This document shows positions 43,357-50,632 of a stretch of DNA of 64,000 nucleotides, piece by piece. Location: positions 1,364,001-1,428,000 of the forward strand of contig OY970338.1 of the NCBI GenBank assembly GCA_963717515.1, given 5' to 3'. The notes beneath the pieces are model-generated. The model had not been told where the DNA came from, made no database searches, and saw only the letters and a list, made by a program, of their open reading frames with translations. Each line of letters begins with the position of its first letter. The stretch's first letter is position 1. The DNA comes from CAYXZQ01 sp963717515 (GTDB lineage: Archaea; Nanobdellota; Nanobdellia; Woesearchaeales; DSVV01). The translations under genes and the position numbers were made by a program.

Positions 43357-43486
43357 TAGCGAGGAGAGGATTTGAACCTCTGACCTTTACCCGAAAAACA
43401 AAAGGTTTGTTTTTCTCCGGGTTTCCAAAGGAACCTCTGTGGACCCTTATGAGCCCGACGGGCACTCCTGGCTGCCCTACCTCGCT
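43357..43486 (-). tRNA. Initiator tRNA-Met (CAU) with intron-like insertions
   Basis: 130 nt on the minus strand. Acceptor AGCGAGG/CCTCGCT with discriminator A (the A1-U72 pair marks initiators), D-arm GGGC/GCCC, anticodon stem with GGG then loop CTCATAA (CAU), T-arm AGAGG-TTCAAAT-CCTCT. Between the anticodon loop and the variable loop are 60 nt where 5 are needed. The best reading is two introns: about 25 nt after A37, then CCCG, then about 30 nt before AAGGTC. The second forms ACCCG-GAG-AAAAACAAA with TTTGTTTTT-CGGGT, a 4-bp helix between 3-nt bulges like the archaeal bulge-helix-bulge splice signal. Exact splice sites are uncertain. Confidence 0.85.
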
Positions 43487-43733
43487 GGAGCCGATGAATT
43501 CCCCATTATTTATAAATATTGCTGATAAAAACGAAGATTTTAAAAAATGACATAATTTCCAGAATTCCACTTAAACTGAGATTAGGTCTGCAAGGTTCAT
43601 ACAACTTACCTCAAGTAAGTTGTATTTAAGGGGATTTAATCAAGGTTCATCAAGAATCTTTAGGATTCTTGTGGCTTTGGAAATTTGAAATTTCCAAAAT
43701 TAAGCAAAGACGAAGTCTTTGCGGCTAAAAATT
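43487..43733. other. Gene-free gap with four perfect hairpins
   Basis: 247 bp between the two tRNA genes. Hairpins: ATACAACTTAC/GTAAGTTGTAT (43599-43625, loop 5), CAAGAATC/GATTCTTG (43651-43671, loop 5), TTTGGAAAT/ATTTCCAAA (43676-43698, loop 5), GCAAAGAC/GTCTTTGC (43704-43722, loop 3). The first two each follow a copy of CAAGGTTCAT (43591 and 43641). Their stem sequences are unrelated to one another. Confidence 0.75.
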
Positions 43734-43858
43734 GCCGGGGTGGCACAACCTGGTACTGCGCAGGATTGCTAAAGACCCTGTGTCTTTATGAAACCACGCA
43801 GGCACCTGCAGAGATCCTGTGACCATTGGTCTTGCGGGTTCAAATCCCGTCCCCGGCG
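43734..43858 (+). tRNA. tRNA-Ser (GCU) with intron
   Basis: 125 nt. Acceptor GCCGGGG/CCCCGGC with discriminator G, anticodon stem CAGGA/TCCTG, anticodon loop TTGCTAA (GCU), long variable arm GACC-ATT-GGTC, T-arm GCGGG-TTCAAAT-CCCGT: a class II serine tRNA. About 42 nt (43772-43813) interrupt the loop at the usual 37/38 site; the insert region itself folds into AAAGAC/GTCTTT and GCAG/CTGC hairpins. The D-stem has one mismatch. Confidence 0.9.
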
Positions 43859-43965
43859 CTCATTTTATTCGCTTGGGGCCGTGATTAGAACACCCTGCGA
43901 AAACCTTGTGGTTTTCTGGGGCCTCTCGTTGACTACGTCAACTTCAAGGAATCCCGTCCCCGGCG
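43859..43965 (+). repeat. 107-bp tandem repeat, copy 1
   Basis: Identical to the next 107 bp. The last 18 bases (AATCCCGTCCCCGGCG and neighbours) repeat the 3' end of the adjacent tRNA-Ser gene. Inside are hairpins GAAAACC/GGTTTTC (43899-43916) and GTTGAC/GTCAAC (43928-43942). The unit recalls a tRNA-Ser whose internal arms were replaced: a GCTTGGGG start can partly pair with CCCCGGC, but no anticodon arm or T-stem is intact. Confidence 0.9.
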
Positions 43966-44072
43966 CTCATTTTATTCGCTTGGGGCCGTGATTAGAACAC
44001 CCTGCGAAAACCTTGTGGTTTTCTGGGGCCTCTCGTTGACTACGTCAACTTCAAGGAATCCCGTCCCCGGCG
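43966..44072 (+). repeat. 107-bp tandem repeat, copy 2
   Basis: Exact copy of 43859-43965, with hairpins at 44006-44023 and 44035-44049; it ends in CCCCGGCG followed by a run of T (44074-44081) that could end a transcript started at the tRNA. Confidence 0.9.
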
Positions 44073-44103
44073 TATTTTTTTCTTCCTAATCCTTAAAACC
44101 CCA

Positions 44104-44116
44104 ACCTTTAAATATA
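44104..44116 (+). promoter_or_regulatory. TATA box of the ribosomal protein operon
   Basis: CTTTAAATATAAC; the transcription start would be near 44135, leaving a leader of about 90 nt before S13. Confidence 0.5.
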
Positions 44117-44227
44117 ACCTCTTGGTTCTCAGCTTCTAGGCCACAAAATAGCCCGAGTTCAGTTGAGCGCAGTTTAGGGCTGCAATACATACTGGGTTCT
44201 ATGAGCTGTTCAGGCCGAAAATGCAAA

Positions 44228-44699
44228 ATGGCTGATATCAAAAAGCAGAGCTTCAGGCACATAGTAAGGATAGTCAATACTGACCTCGACGGCAACAAGC
44301 CAATCATACATGCCCTGAACAAGATCAAGGGGATCGGCCCTGTATTTGCAAACAGCGTCTGCCTCACGGGCAGGGCTGAGCAAGACTGCAAAGACAGGAA
44401 ACCTGAGCAAGGATGAGATAGACAGACTTGATGAGATAATAAGGAATCCTGCCAAGTTCGGGTTCCCTGAGTGGATGTTCAACAGGAGAAAGGACTACGA
44501 GACCGGCAATGACAGGCATCTTCTTGCATCAGACCTTGATTTTATACAGAACATTGACCTTAGGAGGATGAAAAAAACAAAATCCTACAAGGGACTGAGG
44601 CATCAGGCAGGTCTTCCTGTCAGGGGACAGAGGACCAGGTCGAATTTCAGGCGCAACAAAGGCAAAGTGATGGGCGTCAAGAGGAAGGGCGGCAAGTAA
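44228..44699 (+). CDS. rps13: 30S ribosomal protein S13, interrupted by a +1 frameshift
   Basis: The archaeal S13 sequence begins at the ATG at 44228 (M-A-D-I, then H-I-V-R-I-V-N-T-D-L-D-G-N-K) and runs to F-A-N-S-V-C, then continues in the +1 frame as S-R-A-G-L-S-K to the end at 44699 (R-G-Q-R-T-R-S, the C-terminal 16S rRNA-contacting tail). The switch is at about 44362: codon TGC, one extra C, then TCA. Without it the frame stops at 44416. S13 is essential, so this is a sequencing or assembly error, or a real +1 recoding site. First gene of the classic S13-S4-S11-RpoD cluster. Confidence 0.88.
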
Positions 44700-44700
44700 A

Positions 44701-45204
44701 ATGGGAGACCCTAAGAAACCGAAAAAAAAATACAACACCCCTTCTCATCCATGGGAGAAGGAAAGGATAGATGTTGAAAAGAAGCTCATGAAAGATTATG
44801 GCCTGGCAAACAAGAAAGAGATATGGAAATCCCGATCATTGCTTCAGAGATTCAAGGGCCAGGCGAAAAAATGCGCTACAGCCGGGACGCCGCAGCTTGA
44901 AAAAGAGAAGACCCAGTTGCTCCAGAGACTCCAGCGCCTTGGGCTTCTTCCTGCAAATGGTGGGCTTGATGAGGTGCTCGGGCTGGGAGTTGAGGATCTT
45001 CTCAAGAGGAGGCTGCAATCCCTGGTATTTGAGAAGAAGCTGTCGACGACTGTCAAGCAGGCAAGGCAGTTCATTGTCCATGGGCATGTCATTGTCGATT
45101 CAAAACATGTGACAGTTCCAAGCTACATAGTCCCAAAAGAAGAGGAGAATAAGATCGCTCTTGAAGAATCCATCCAGAAGGCAAAGGAAGTGAAAAATGG
45201 CTGA
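44701..45204 (+). CDS. rps4: 30S ribosomal protein S4
   Basis: 167 residues; archaeal/eukaryal S9-type S4 with the S4 RNA-binding domain (about 100-150, R-R-L-Q-S-L-V-F, then A-R-Q-F-I-V-H-G-H-V). N terminus G-D-P-K-K-P-K-K-K-Y. Binds 16S rRNA early in assembly. Starts 1 bp after S13 and overlaps S11 by 8 bp. Confidence 0.96.
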   Translation: MGDPKKPKKKYNTPSHPWEKERIDVEKKLMKDYGLANKKEIWKSRSLLQRFKGQAKKCATAGTPQLEKEKTQLLQRLQRLGLLPANGGLDEVLGLGVEDLLKRRLQSLVFEKKLSTTVKQARQFIVHGHVIVDSKHVTVPSYIVPKEEENKIALEESIQKAKEVKNG

Positions 45205-45658
45205 AACTGACCGGAGGCCGGCAAGGCCAAGACCCAAGAGGGAATTCACCTATCGCAGACAGGCAGATGACAACAGCAGGTGGGGCATTGCCCATATATA
45301 TTCTTCATACAACAACACAATAATCCATATTACAGACATCACCGGGTCAGAGACTATCACAAGGGTCTCAGGAGGCATGGTTGTCAAGGCCCACAGGCTG
45401 GAAAGCAGCCCTACAGCTGCGATGACAGCAGCAAAAAGGGCGGCAGAGACAGCAAAAGAGAAAGGGATAAATGCAATCCATGTTAAGATCCGAGCACCTG
45501 GTGGGCACAATGGACCGACAAACCCCGGTCCAGGAGCCCAGGCATCAATAAGGGCCTTGTCAAGGATGGGGCTCAAGATTGGCATCATCGAAGATGTCAC
45601 TCCTATGCCGCATGACGGCTGCAGGAAGAAAGGCGGCAGGAGAGGCAGGAGAGTATAG
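45197..45658 (+). CDS. rps11: 30S ribosomal protein S11
   Basis: 153 residues, slightly longer than usual because of a basic N-terminal extension of about 25 residues (R-P-A-R-P-R-P-K-R). The core has W-G-I-A-H-I-Y-S-S-Y-N-N-T, I-T-D-I-T-G-S-E-T and the C-terminal D-V-T-P-M-P-H-D-G-C-R-K-K-G-G-R-R-G-R-R. Platform protein of the small subunit near the decoding site. An alternative start further in is possible, but the overlap with S4 is typical of this cluster. Confidence 0.96.
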   Translation: MAETDRRPARPRPKREFTYRRQADDNSRWGIAHIYSSYNNTIIHITDITGSETITRVSGGMVVKAHRLESSPTAAMTAAKRAAETAKEKGINAIHVKIRAPGGHNGPTNPGPGAQASIRALSRMGLKIGIIEDVTPMPHDGCRKKGGRRGRRV

Positions 45659-45659
45659 A

Positions 45660-46457
45660 ATGGAAATAAGGCTACTTGAAAAGGATGCAGGCAAGACTAA
45701 GATCTCGTTTTTGCTGAAAAAAGCCTCCCATGGCTATGCGAACACGCTCAGGAGAATATTCGTGAACAGGGTGCCTGTCCTTGCTATCGAGACAGTTGAG
45801 ATCAAGAAGAACAATTCAGCATTGTATGATGAGCAGCTAGCCCACCGCCTCGGCCTTGTCCCGCTAGAGACTGACCTTAAGTCATATAAGATGAAAAGCA
45901 ACTGCAAGTGCGGCGGAAAAGGATGTGCCCAGTGCGAGCTGAAGCTCAAGCTTTCAGCAAAAGGCCCCGGCACTGTCTATTCATCCAGCATCAAGACGAC
46001 TGACCCGAAAGTAAAGCCGGCATATCCTAATATGCCATTGGTCAAGCTTCTGAAGGGACAGGAAGTCAATCTTGTTGCGATTGCAGAGCTGTCCGAAGGA
46101 AGGGAGCATGCCAAATGGTCACCTGGCCTAGTATATTACAAGTACAAGCCTGAGATTGAGATCACGAAGAAAGCAGAGTCATGCAAGGCATGTGCTGAGG
46201 TATGCCCTGTAGACGTCTACAATTTCAACAGCAAACTTACAATAAACCCAGACAACCTGCTCAAATGCCACTTGTGCAATGCATGTGTAGAAGAGAGTGC
46301 AGGAGCCATCAAAGTCTCATATGATAAGAATACATTCGTATTTTATATAGAATCATGGGGGCAGCTCGATTGCAAGAAGATGGTCAAGGAAGGCATAGTG
46401 CGATACAATGCGATACTTGACACTTTCAGTGATGAGATAAAGAACGCCCTTAAGTGA
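45660..46457 (+). CDS. rpoD: RNA polymerase subunit D with ferredoxin-like cluster domain
   Basis: 265 residues, archaeal homologue of bacterial alpha and eukaryal Rpb3. The alpha-like core includes H-G-Y-A-N-T-L-R-R and E-T-V-E-I. Residues about 75-105 hold a C-x-C with a later C-x2-C (zinc-type loop). Residues about 180-225 carry C-x2-C-x3-C-P and C-x2-C-x2-C, the ferredoxin-like Fe-S domain known in some archaeal RpoD. It dimerises with RpoL and starts polymerase assembly. Start is the ATG 1 bp after the S11 stop. Confidence 0.95.
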   Translation: MEIRLLEKDAGKTKISFLLKKASHGYANTLRRIFVNRVPVLAIETVEIKKNNSALYDEQLAHRLGLVPLETDLKSYKMKSNCKCGGKGCAQCELKLKLSAKGPGTVYSSSIKTTDPKVKPAYPNMPLVKLLKGQEVNLVAIAELSEGREHAKWSPGLVYYKYKPEIEITKKAESCKACAEVCPVDVYNFNSKLTINPDNLLKCHLCNACVEESAGAIKVSYDKNTFVFYIESWGQLDCKKMVKEGIVRYNAILDTFSDEIKNALK

Positions 46458-46467
46458 TTACCCTTTT

Positions 46468-46553
46468 GCGAGGGTGTCAGAGCATGGTCAAATGACTACG
46501 GTTGAGGGCCGTAGGCCTTAGTGGCTGCGCGGGTTCGAATCCCGTCCCTCGCA
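46468..46553 (+). tRNA. tRNA-Leu (GAG)
   Basis: 86 nt, acceptor GCGAGGG/CCCTCGC with discriminator A, anticodon stem ACGG.../CCGT with loop containing GAG, class II variable arm, T-arm GCGGG-TTCGAAT-CCCGT. No intron. It sits between rpoD and L18e, the conserved place for a tRNA-Leu in archaeal ribosomal clusters, and is followed by TTTTTT. Confidence 0.95.
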
Positions 46554-46715
46554 GTTTTTTGTGTTCGCTTGCAGCGAAGCAAAAACCTGGAAAACATCAC
46601 GGACCAAAGGTTCGTGCGCATTAGGAATCTTTGATTCCCAAAGAATCCATGCAAGTTCAATTTGGACAAACCAAATTGTAAGGGATAGATGTGAAATCAA
46701 TCATTTCGTGAAAAA
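46554..46715. other. Gap with a second set of short perfect hairpins
   Basis: Between tRNA-Leu and L18e: TTCGCT/AGCGAA (46564-46578, loop 3), CACGGACC/GGTTCGTG (46598-46616, loop 3, one G-U), GGAATC/GATTCC (46624-46638, loop 3), CAATTTGG/CCAAATTG (46658-46678, loop 5), GAAAT/ATTTC (46693-46707, loop 5). The architecture equals that of the hairpins at 43599-43722. No gene is seen. Confidence 0.7.
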
Positions 46716-47066
46716 ATGAAATCGAACATTCAGCTCGTGGGGCTTGTAAGGGAGCTCAGAAAGCATTCAAATAAAGAGAAGGCTCCTATATGGAAGCGGA
46801 TTGCATGCGATCTCGAGAAGCCGACCAGGCAGAGGAGGGCAGTCAACCTTTCCAGGATAAACCGGTTCTCAAAAGAGAACGATGCAATCATTGTCCCGGG
46901 CAAAGTGCTTGGCACAGGCGAGCTCAATCACAAGGTCACAATCGCAGCATTCAATTTTTCAAAACAGGCTGTTGAGAAGCTGAAAAAATCTAACTGTGAT
47001 ATATATTCAATATATGATTTCATGAAAAAGAACCCTCAGGGAAAAAAGACGAGGATCCTAGGATAA
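46716..47066 (+). CDS. rpl18e: 50S ribosomal protein L18e
   Basis: 116 residues, the usual length. Conserved V-N-L-S-R-I-N-R, V-P-G-K-V-L-G-T-G-E-L-N-H-K-V-T-I-A-A and C-D-I-Y segments. Homologue of bacterial L15 C-terminal part. Stop overlaps the L13 start by 1 bp. Confidence 0.95.
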   Translation: MKSNIQLVGLVRELRKHSNKEKAPIWKRIACDLEKPTRQRRAVNLSRINRFSKENDAIIVPGKVLGTGELNHKVTIAAFNFSKQAVEKLKKSNCDIYSIYDFMKKNPQGKKTRILG

Positions 47067-47482
47067 TGATACTTGACGCAACCAACCTGATTGTCGGACG
47101 ATTCGCAACAATTGTTGCAAAGAAAGCGCTCCTTGGAGAGAGCATCGACATAGTCAATTGTGAAAAGGCGATAATAACAGGCAGGAAAAAAGAAGTCCTC
47201 GACAGATTCAGGCAGAAGAGGGAGAGGGGCATCCCGCTGAAAGGTCCGTATTACCCAAAACAACCTGACAGGATAGTCAGGAGGGCTGTAAGGGGCATGC
47301 TTCCTTACAAGAAACCCAAAGGAAGCGATGCATTCAGCAGGGTGATGTGCTACATTGGTGTCCCAGTGAAGCTGAAAGGCAAGGAACTGCAGACAATCGA
47401 GTCTGCAGACGCTAAAAGGCTTCAGACACAGAGATTCATCACAATAGGAGAAATATGCAGGGAAATAGGTGGAAAAATATGA
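47066..47482 (+). CDS. rpl13: 50S ribosomal protein L13
   Basis: 138 residues; archaeal L13 opens with I-L-D-A-T-N-L-I-V-G-R and contains C-E-K-A-I-I-T-G and R-A-V-R-G-M-L-P. Large-subunit assembly protein. Coupled to L18e (1-bp overlap) and to S9 (4-bp ATGA overlap). Confidence 0.96.
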   Translation: MILDATNLIVGRFATIVAKKALLGESIDIVNCEKAIITGRKKEVLDRFRQKRERGIPLKGPYYPKQPDRIVRRAVRGMLPYKKPKGSDAFSRVMCYIGVPVKLKGKELQTIESADAKRLQTQRFITIGEICREIGGKI

Positions 47483-47877
47483 AGATTGTCCATATCTCTG
47501 GAAAGAGAAAAAGAGCAGTTGCAAAGGCAACGCTCAAAGACGGGAAAGGTGCTGTCAAGATCAACAATATCCTGCTTGACAATTACTCCCCGAAACTTGC
47601 AAGAATGAAGATAAGGGAGCCGCTCCAGCTAGCCGGCCCGATTGCAGCAAAAATTGATATCAGCGTAAGGGTTGAAGGCGGGGGTTTCATGGCCCAGGCA
47701 GAAGCTGCCAGGCTTGCGATTGCAAGAGGGCTTGTCGAGTCTCAGAAAGGCGAAGCGCTCAAAGACGTTTTTCTCAAGTATGACAGGCACCTGCTTGTAG
47801 CTGACACGAGAAGGAAAGAGATGCGAAAGCCGAATGATTCCAAGGCAAGGAAGAAGCGGCAGAAATCTTACAGGTAA
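47479..47877 (+). CDS. rps9: 30S ribosomal protein S9
   Basis: 132 residues from the ATG overlapping the L13 stop. Opening I-S-G-K-R-K-R-A-V-A-K-A-T, central G-G-G-F-M-A-Q-A-E-A-A-R-L-A-I-A-R-G, and the C-terminal R-K-K-R-Q-K-S-Y-R tail that reaches the P-site tRNA. The RpoN, RpoK and S2 genes that usually follow in archaea are absent here. Confidence 0.96.
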   Translation: MKIVHISGKRKRAVAKATLKDGKGAVKINNILLDNYSPKLARMKIREPLQLAGPIAAKIDISVRVEGGGFMAQAEAARLAIARGLVESQKGEALKDVFLKYDRHLLVADTRRKEMRKPNDSKARKKRQKSYR

Positions 47878-47925
47878 ATTATAATCATTTTCTTGGACTA
47901 GAAGATTCTTAAATAATGATAGGAA

Positions 47926-49284
47926 CTAGTTCCGCATACTCGTGACAGGGGCCGGAAGTCTTCCGCCCCGCCTCAGGAAATCTTTTGCAGAGAATTTGTT
48001 TACTCTCATGACAGGGGCTATGCCGAGAAGGCCCCCGAAATCTACCAGATCTCCGACTTTCTTTCCAGGAACAGGGATGACTCTCACTGCTGTGGTCTTG
48101 TTGTTAATTATGCCTATCGAGAGCTCGTCAGCAATTATTGCGTTTATGACATGGTCGGGGGTGTCGCCTGGTATGGCGAACATGTCAAGGCCAACTGAGC
48201 AGACAGCCGAGAGCGCCTCAAGCTTGTCGATTCCAAGAGCGCCTTTTTTCACAGCCTCGACCATACCCATATCCTCGCTCACAGGGATGAATGTGCCGGA
48301 AAGCCCGCCGACATTTCCGCTCGCCATCGCCCCGCCTTTCTTGACAGCATCCATGAGAAGCGCCACTGCCATTGTCGAGCCGTGGGCGCCTATCCTCTCT
48401 ATCCCGAAACTCTCAATCACCCTCGCCACACTGTCGCCTGAAACTGTTGTCGAGGCAAGGGATATGTCCACTATGCCGAAAGGTATCCTGAGGTTCACTG
48501 CAAGCTCCCTCCCGATGAGCTCACCCGCCCTTGTAATCTTGAACACGGTCCTCTTGATGACTTCTGAGAGCTGGGTGAGGTCGCAGTCCCTGTTCTTCTC
48601 GACGACACTTCGGACAACCCCGGGGCCGCTTATACCCACATTGAGTGTTATGTCAGGCTCGCCCACACCATGGAATGCCCCTGCCATGAAAGGATTGTCT
48701 TCGGGCGCATTAGCAAAGACCACGAACTTTGCGCATCCTATGCCGTTTTTCGTGTTCCCTGCCGTTAACTTGAGCATCCTGCCTATCAGGTTCACCGCGT
48801 CAAGGTTCATGCCTGCGACATTGGAGCCGACATTGAGAAATGAGCATACAGTGTCAGTATTCGACAGGATATCAGGCAGGGATTCGATGAGTATCATGTC
48901 TGATTTTGTGAGCCCTTTCTGGACAAGCGCTCCGAACCCGCCGACATAATCGATTCCTGCATCTTTTGCAGCCTTGTCAAGGGTCATTGCCATCTCAAGG
49001 AATCTCTGTCTTGTGCAATGGGTTTCCATGATGAGGCTCACAGGAGTTACTGCTACTCTCTTGTTTACAATAGGTATACCATATTTCTGGTCCAGCTTTT
49101 CCGCTTCCCTTACCAGGCTCTTTGCATTTGAATAGACTTTCTTGTAGACATTATCCCTGAATCTTCCAAAATCAGAATGTATGCAGTCCTTGAGGTTGAT
49201 TCCCAGGGTTGTCGTCCTGATATCAAGATTATGATGGAGAATCATCTCCGCGGTCTCGAATACCTCTTCAGGGGTTATTGACAT
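47926..49284 (-). CDS. DUF711 (UPF0210/PFL) family protein
   Basis: 452 residues, the full length of the family. Features include a N-terminal L-D-I-R-T-T-T-L-G-I, G-G-F-G-A-L-V-Q-K-G, G-V-G-E-P-D-I-T-L-N-V-G-I-S-G-P-G-V-V and a C-terminal G-G-L-L-G. The fold resembles glycyl-radical-type barrels, but the biochemical role is unknown. It is almost always paired with a small ACT-domain protein, as here (1 bp apart), so the ACT protein probably senses an amino acid for it. Confidence 0.93.
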   Translation of the reverse strand: MSITPEEVFETAEMILHHNLDIRTTTLGINLKDCIHSDFGRFRDNVYKKVYSNAKSLVREAEKLDQKYGIPIVNKRVAVTPVSLIMETHCTRQRFLEMAMTLDKAAKDAGIDYVGGFGALVQKGLTKSDMILIESLPDILSNTDTVCSFLNVGSNVAGMNLDAVNLIGRMLKLTAGNTKNGIGCAKFVVFANAPEDNPFMAGAFHGVGEPDITLNVGISGPGVVRSVVEKNRDCDLTQLSEVIKRTVFKITRAGELIGRELAVNLRIPFGIVDISLASTTVSGDSVARVIESFGIERIGAHGSTMAVALLMDAVKKGGAMASGNVGGLSGTFIPVSEDMGMVEAVKKGALGIDKLEALSAVCSVGLDMFAIPGDTPDHVINAIIADELSIGIINNKTTAVRVIPVPGKKVGDLVDFGGLLGIAPVMRVNKFSAKDFLRRGGRLPAPVTSMRN

Positions 49285-49285
49285 T

Positions 49286-49570
49286 TTAGATCCTGTGCAT
49301 CATCTTGAATATGTTCTCATGCTGTATCTGTATCTTCTGGCCTATCTCTTCCCCTATCTCTTCAAGCTCTTTTCTCAGCTTCTCAAGCGGCTTTTTTGAT
49401 TCGCTGATGTCGACGAGCATGACCATGACAAAATGCCCTTCCATTATCCTCTGAGTGATATCCTCTATATTGATGCTTGTCTTGTAGAGATAGCCTGAAA
49501 TTGTCGCGACAATGCCTTTTCTGTCTTTTCCGATGACGCTGATGAATGCAAGCTCCTGTTTTTTTTTCAT
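49286..49570 (-). CDS. ACT-domain protein (UPF0237 type)
   Basis: 94 residues, a single ACT domain: A-F-I-S-V-I-G-K-D-R-K-G-I-V-A-T-I-S strand-helix and a later M-V-M-L-V-D-I-S strand. The GGTGA motif just upstream points to the ATG at 49570 rather than a GTG three codons earlier. Encoded directly before DUF711; the pair is conserved in bacteria and archaea. Ligand unknown. Confidence 0.92.
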   Translation of the reverse strand: MKKKQELAFISVIGKDRKGIVATISGYLYKTSINIEDITQRIMEGHFVMVMLVDISESKKPLEKLRKELEEIGEEIGQKIQIQHENIFKMMHRI

Positions 49571-49627
49571 GTTTTTCACCTGGTCCTGTATCCTCTCAAC
49601 ATTGCATATTTAAACTTTGCGAATAGA

Positions 49628-50632
49628 TCAATCTCTGCTTATAATGAGCCTGTCCTCATCTATGCTGAATTTCACATCAAGGAATTTTTCACAGACATAG
49701 ATGTTTGATAGCATGTGCCCGGTTATCTCGGATGTCTTCATCACCCCGCCATTCAGTGCCATGAGAGGAATGATATTGTCTGCGAGATGACTGTCGACAA
49801 TTGCATCTGAGCACAGCAATAATAGCAATTCAGCGCCAGCCTCAGCCCCTACAGCCTCTGCGCGCTTCCTCCTCTCGCCCAGGGCATCTGAGCCCAAATT
49901 GCCTGCCCAGAGGGTTATCACTGTCCCTGTCGATAATGAATCTGTATATTCTTCGATAATCTTTACAGGGATATCGAGGCTGCTGAGCTTCTTCTTTGCT
50001 GCCTGTGCCTGGCGCTTGGAAACATCTGCCTGCCTAAGCTCGGATGATGCAGAGGATACGCCGCTTATCTTGCTGACAGGCATTTTCTTCAGCATGTCAA
50101 TCCTCTCATCAGTTTTTTTTTCTTTCGGCTTGATGATGATGTCAAGAAACCCGCCACCCTTTGGATAGAAGCCTCTTTTCATCTCATTGATCTTTATGTC
50201 TGCAACGCCCTGGTAATGGGGCAGGACGAGGTTCGTGAAATAATCCATCGGCATGCTCCATCTCACGTCCGTCCCTCCTGTTATCTTCAATCTTGTCTTG
50301 CCTTCTGCAAAGCAGCATGGGAGGAGCAGGGACTGGAGAAGGAGTGTTATCGAGCCTGCTGTGCCGATGTCTATCGAAAGTGTCCTGGACATTATCTTTC
50401 CCGGGTGGAATACAAGATCTTCACTTCCAGGCTCAGCCCTGATTGCATCTGCACCAGATAGCTCTTCTAGTGCATATATGCAAGAAAGATGCTGGCTCTT
50501 GAGCCCTGGTTCTGGCCTGCCATGCCTAATCTTCTCTGCCCTGAAAGGCTTGCCAGTAAGTATGGAAAGTGCAAGAGCGGTCCTAATAATCTGGCCTCCT
50601 CCTTCGAACCTTGAGCCGTCGATCAGTATCAT
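49628..50632 (-). CDS. rtcA: RNA 3'-terminal phosphate cyclase
   Basis: 334 residues. Opening G-S-R-F-E-G-G-G-Q-I-I-R-T-A-L-A-L-S, and the late H-L-A-D-N-I-I-P-L-M-A-L with the histidine that is adenylated. It converts 3'-phosphates of RNA to 2',3'-cyclic phosphates with ATP. Its end overlaps nothing, but its start overlaps the stop of the DUF457 gene by 4 bp. ThpR at 6494 acts on the same kind of RNA ends. Confidence 0.95.
   Translation of the reverse strand: MILIDGSRFEGGGQIIRTALALSILTGKPFRAEKIRHGRPEPGLKSQHLSCIYALEELSGADAIRAEPGSEDLVFHPGKIMSRTLSIDIGTAGSITLLLQSLLLPCCFAEGKTRLKITGGTDVRWSMPMDYFTNLVLPHYQGVADIKINEMKRGFYPKGGGFLDIIIKPKEKKTDERIDMLKKMPVSKISGVSSASSELRQADVSKRQAQAAKKKLSSLDIPVKIIEEYTDSLSTGTVITLWAGNLGSDALGERRKRAEAVGAEAGAELLLLLCSDAIVDSHLADNIIPLMALNGGVMKTSEITGHMLSNIYVCEKFLDVKFSIDEDRLIISRD

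Noticed and set aside
43871..43965. Additional tRNA genes in the 107-bp repeats
   Set aside because: Acceptor-like pairing exists, but there is no 7-nt anticodon loop and no 5' half of the T-stem.
43788..43991. 67-residue frame across tRNA-Ser and the repeat
   Set aside because: It lies over tRNA sequence and repeat with no promoter or ribosome binding site.
43859..44072. CRISPR-like array
   Set aside because: Only two units, identical over their whole length with no variable spacers, and no cas genes in the window.
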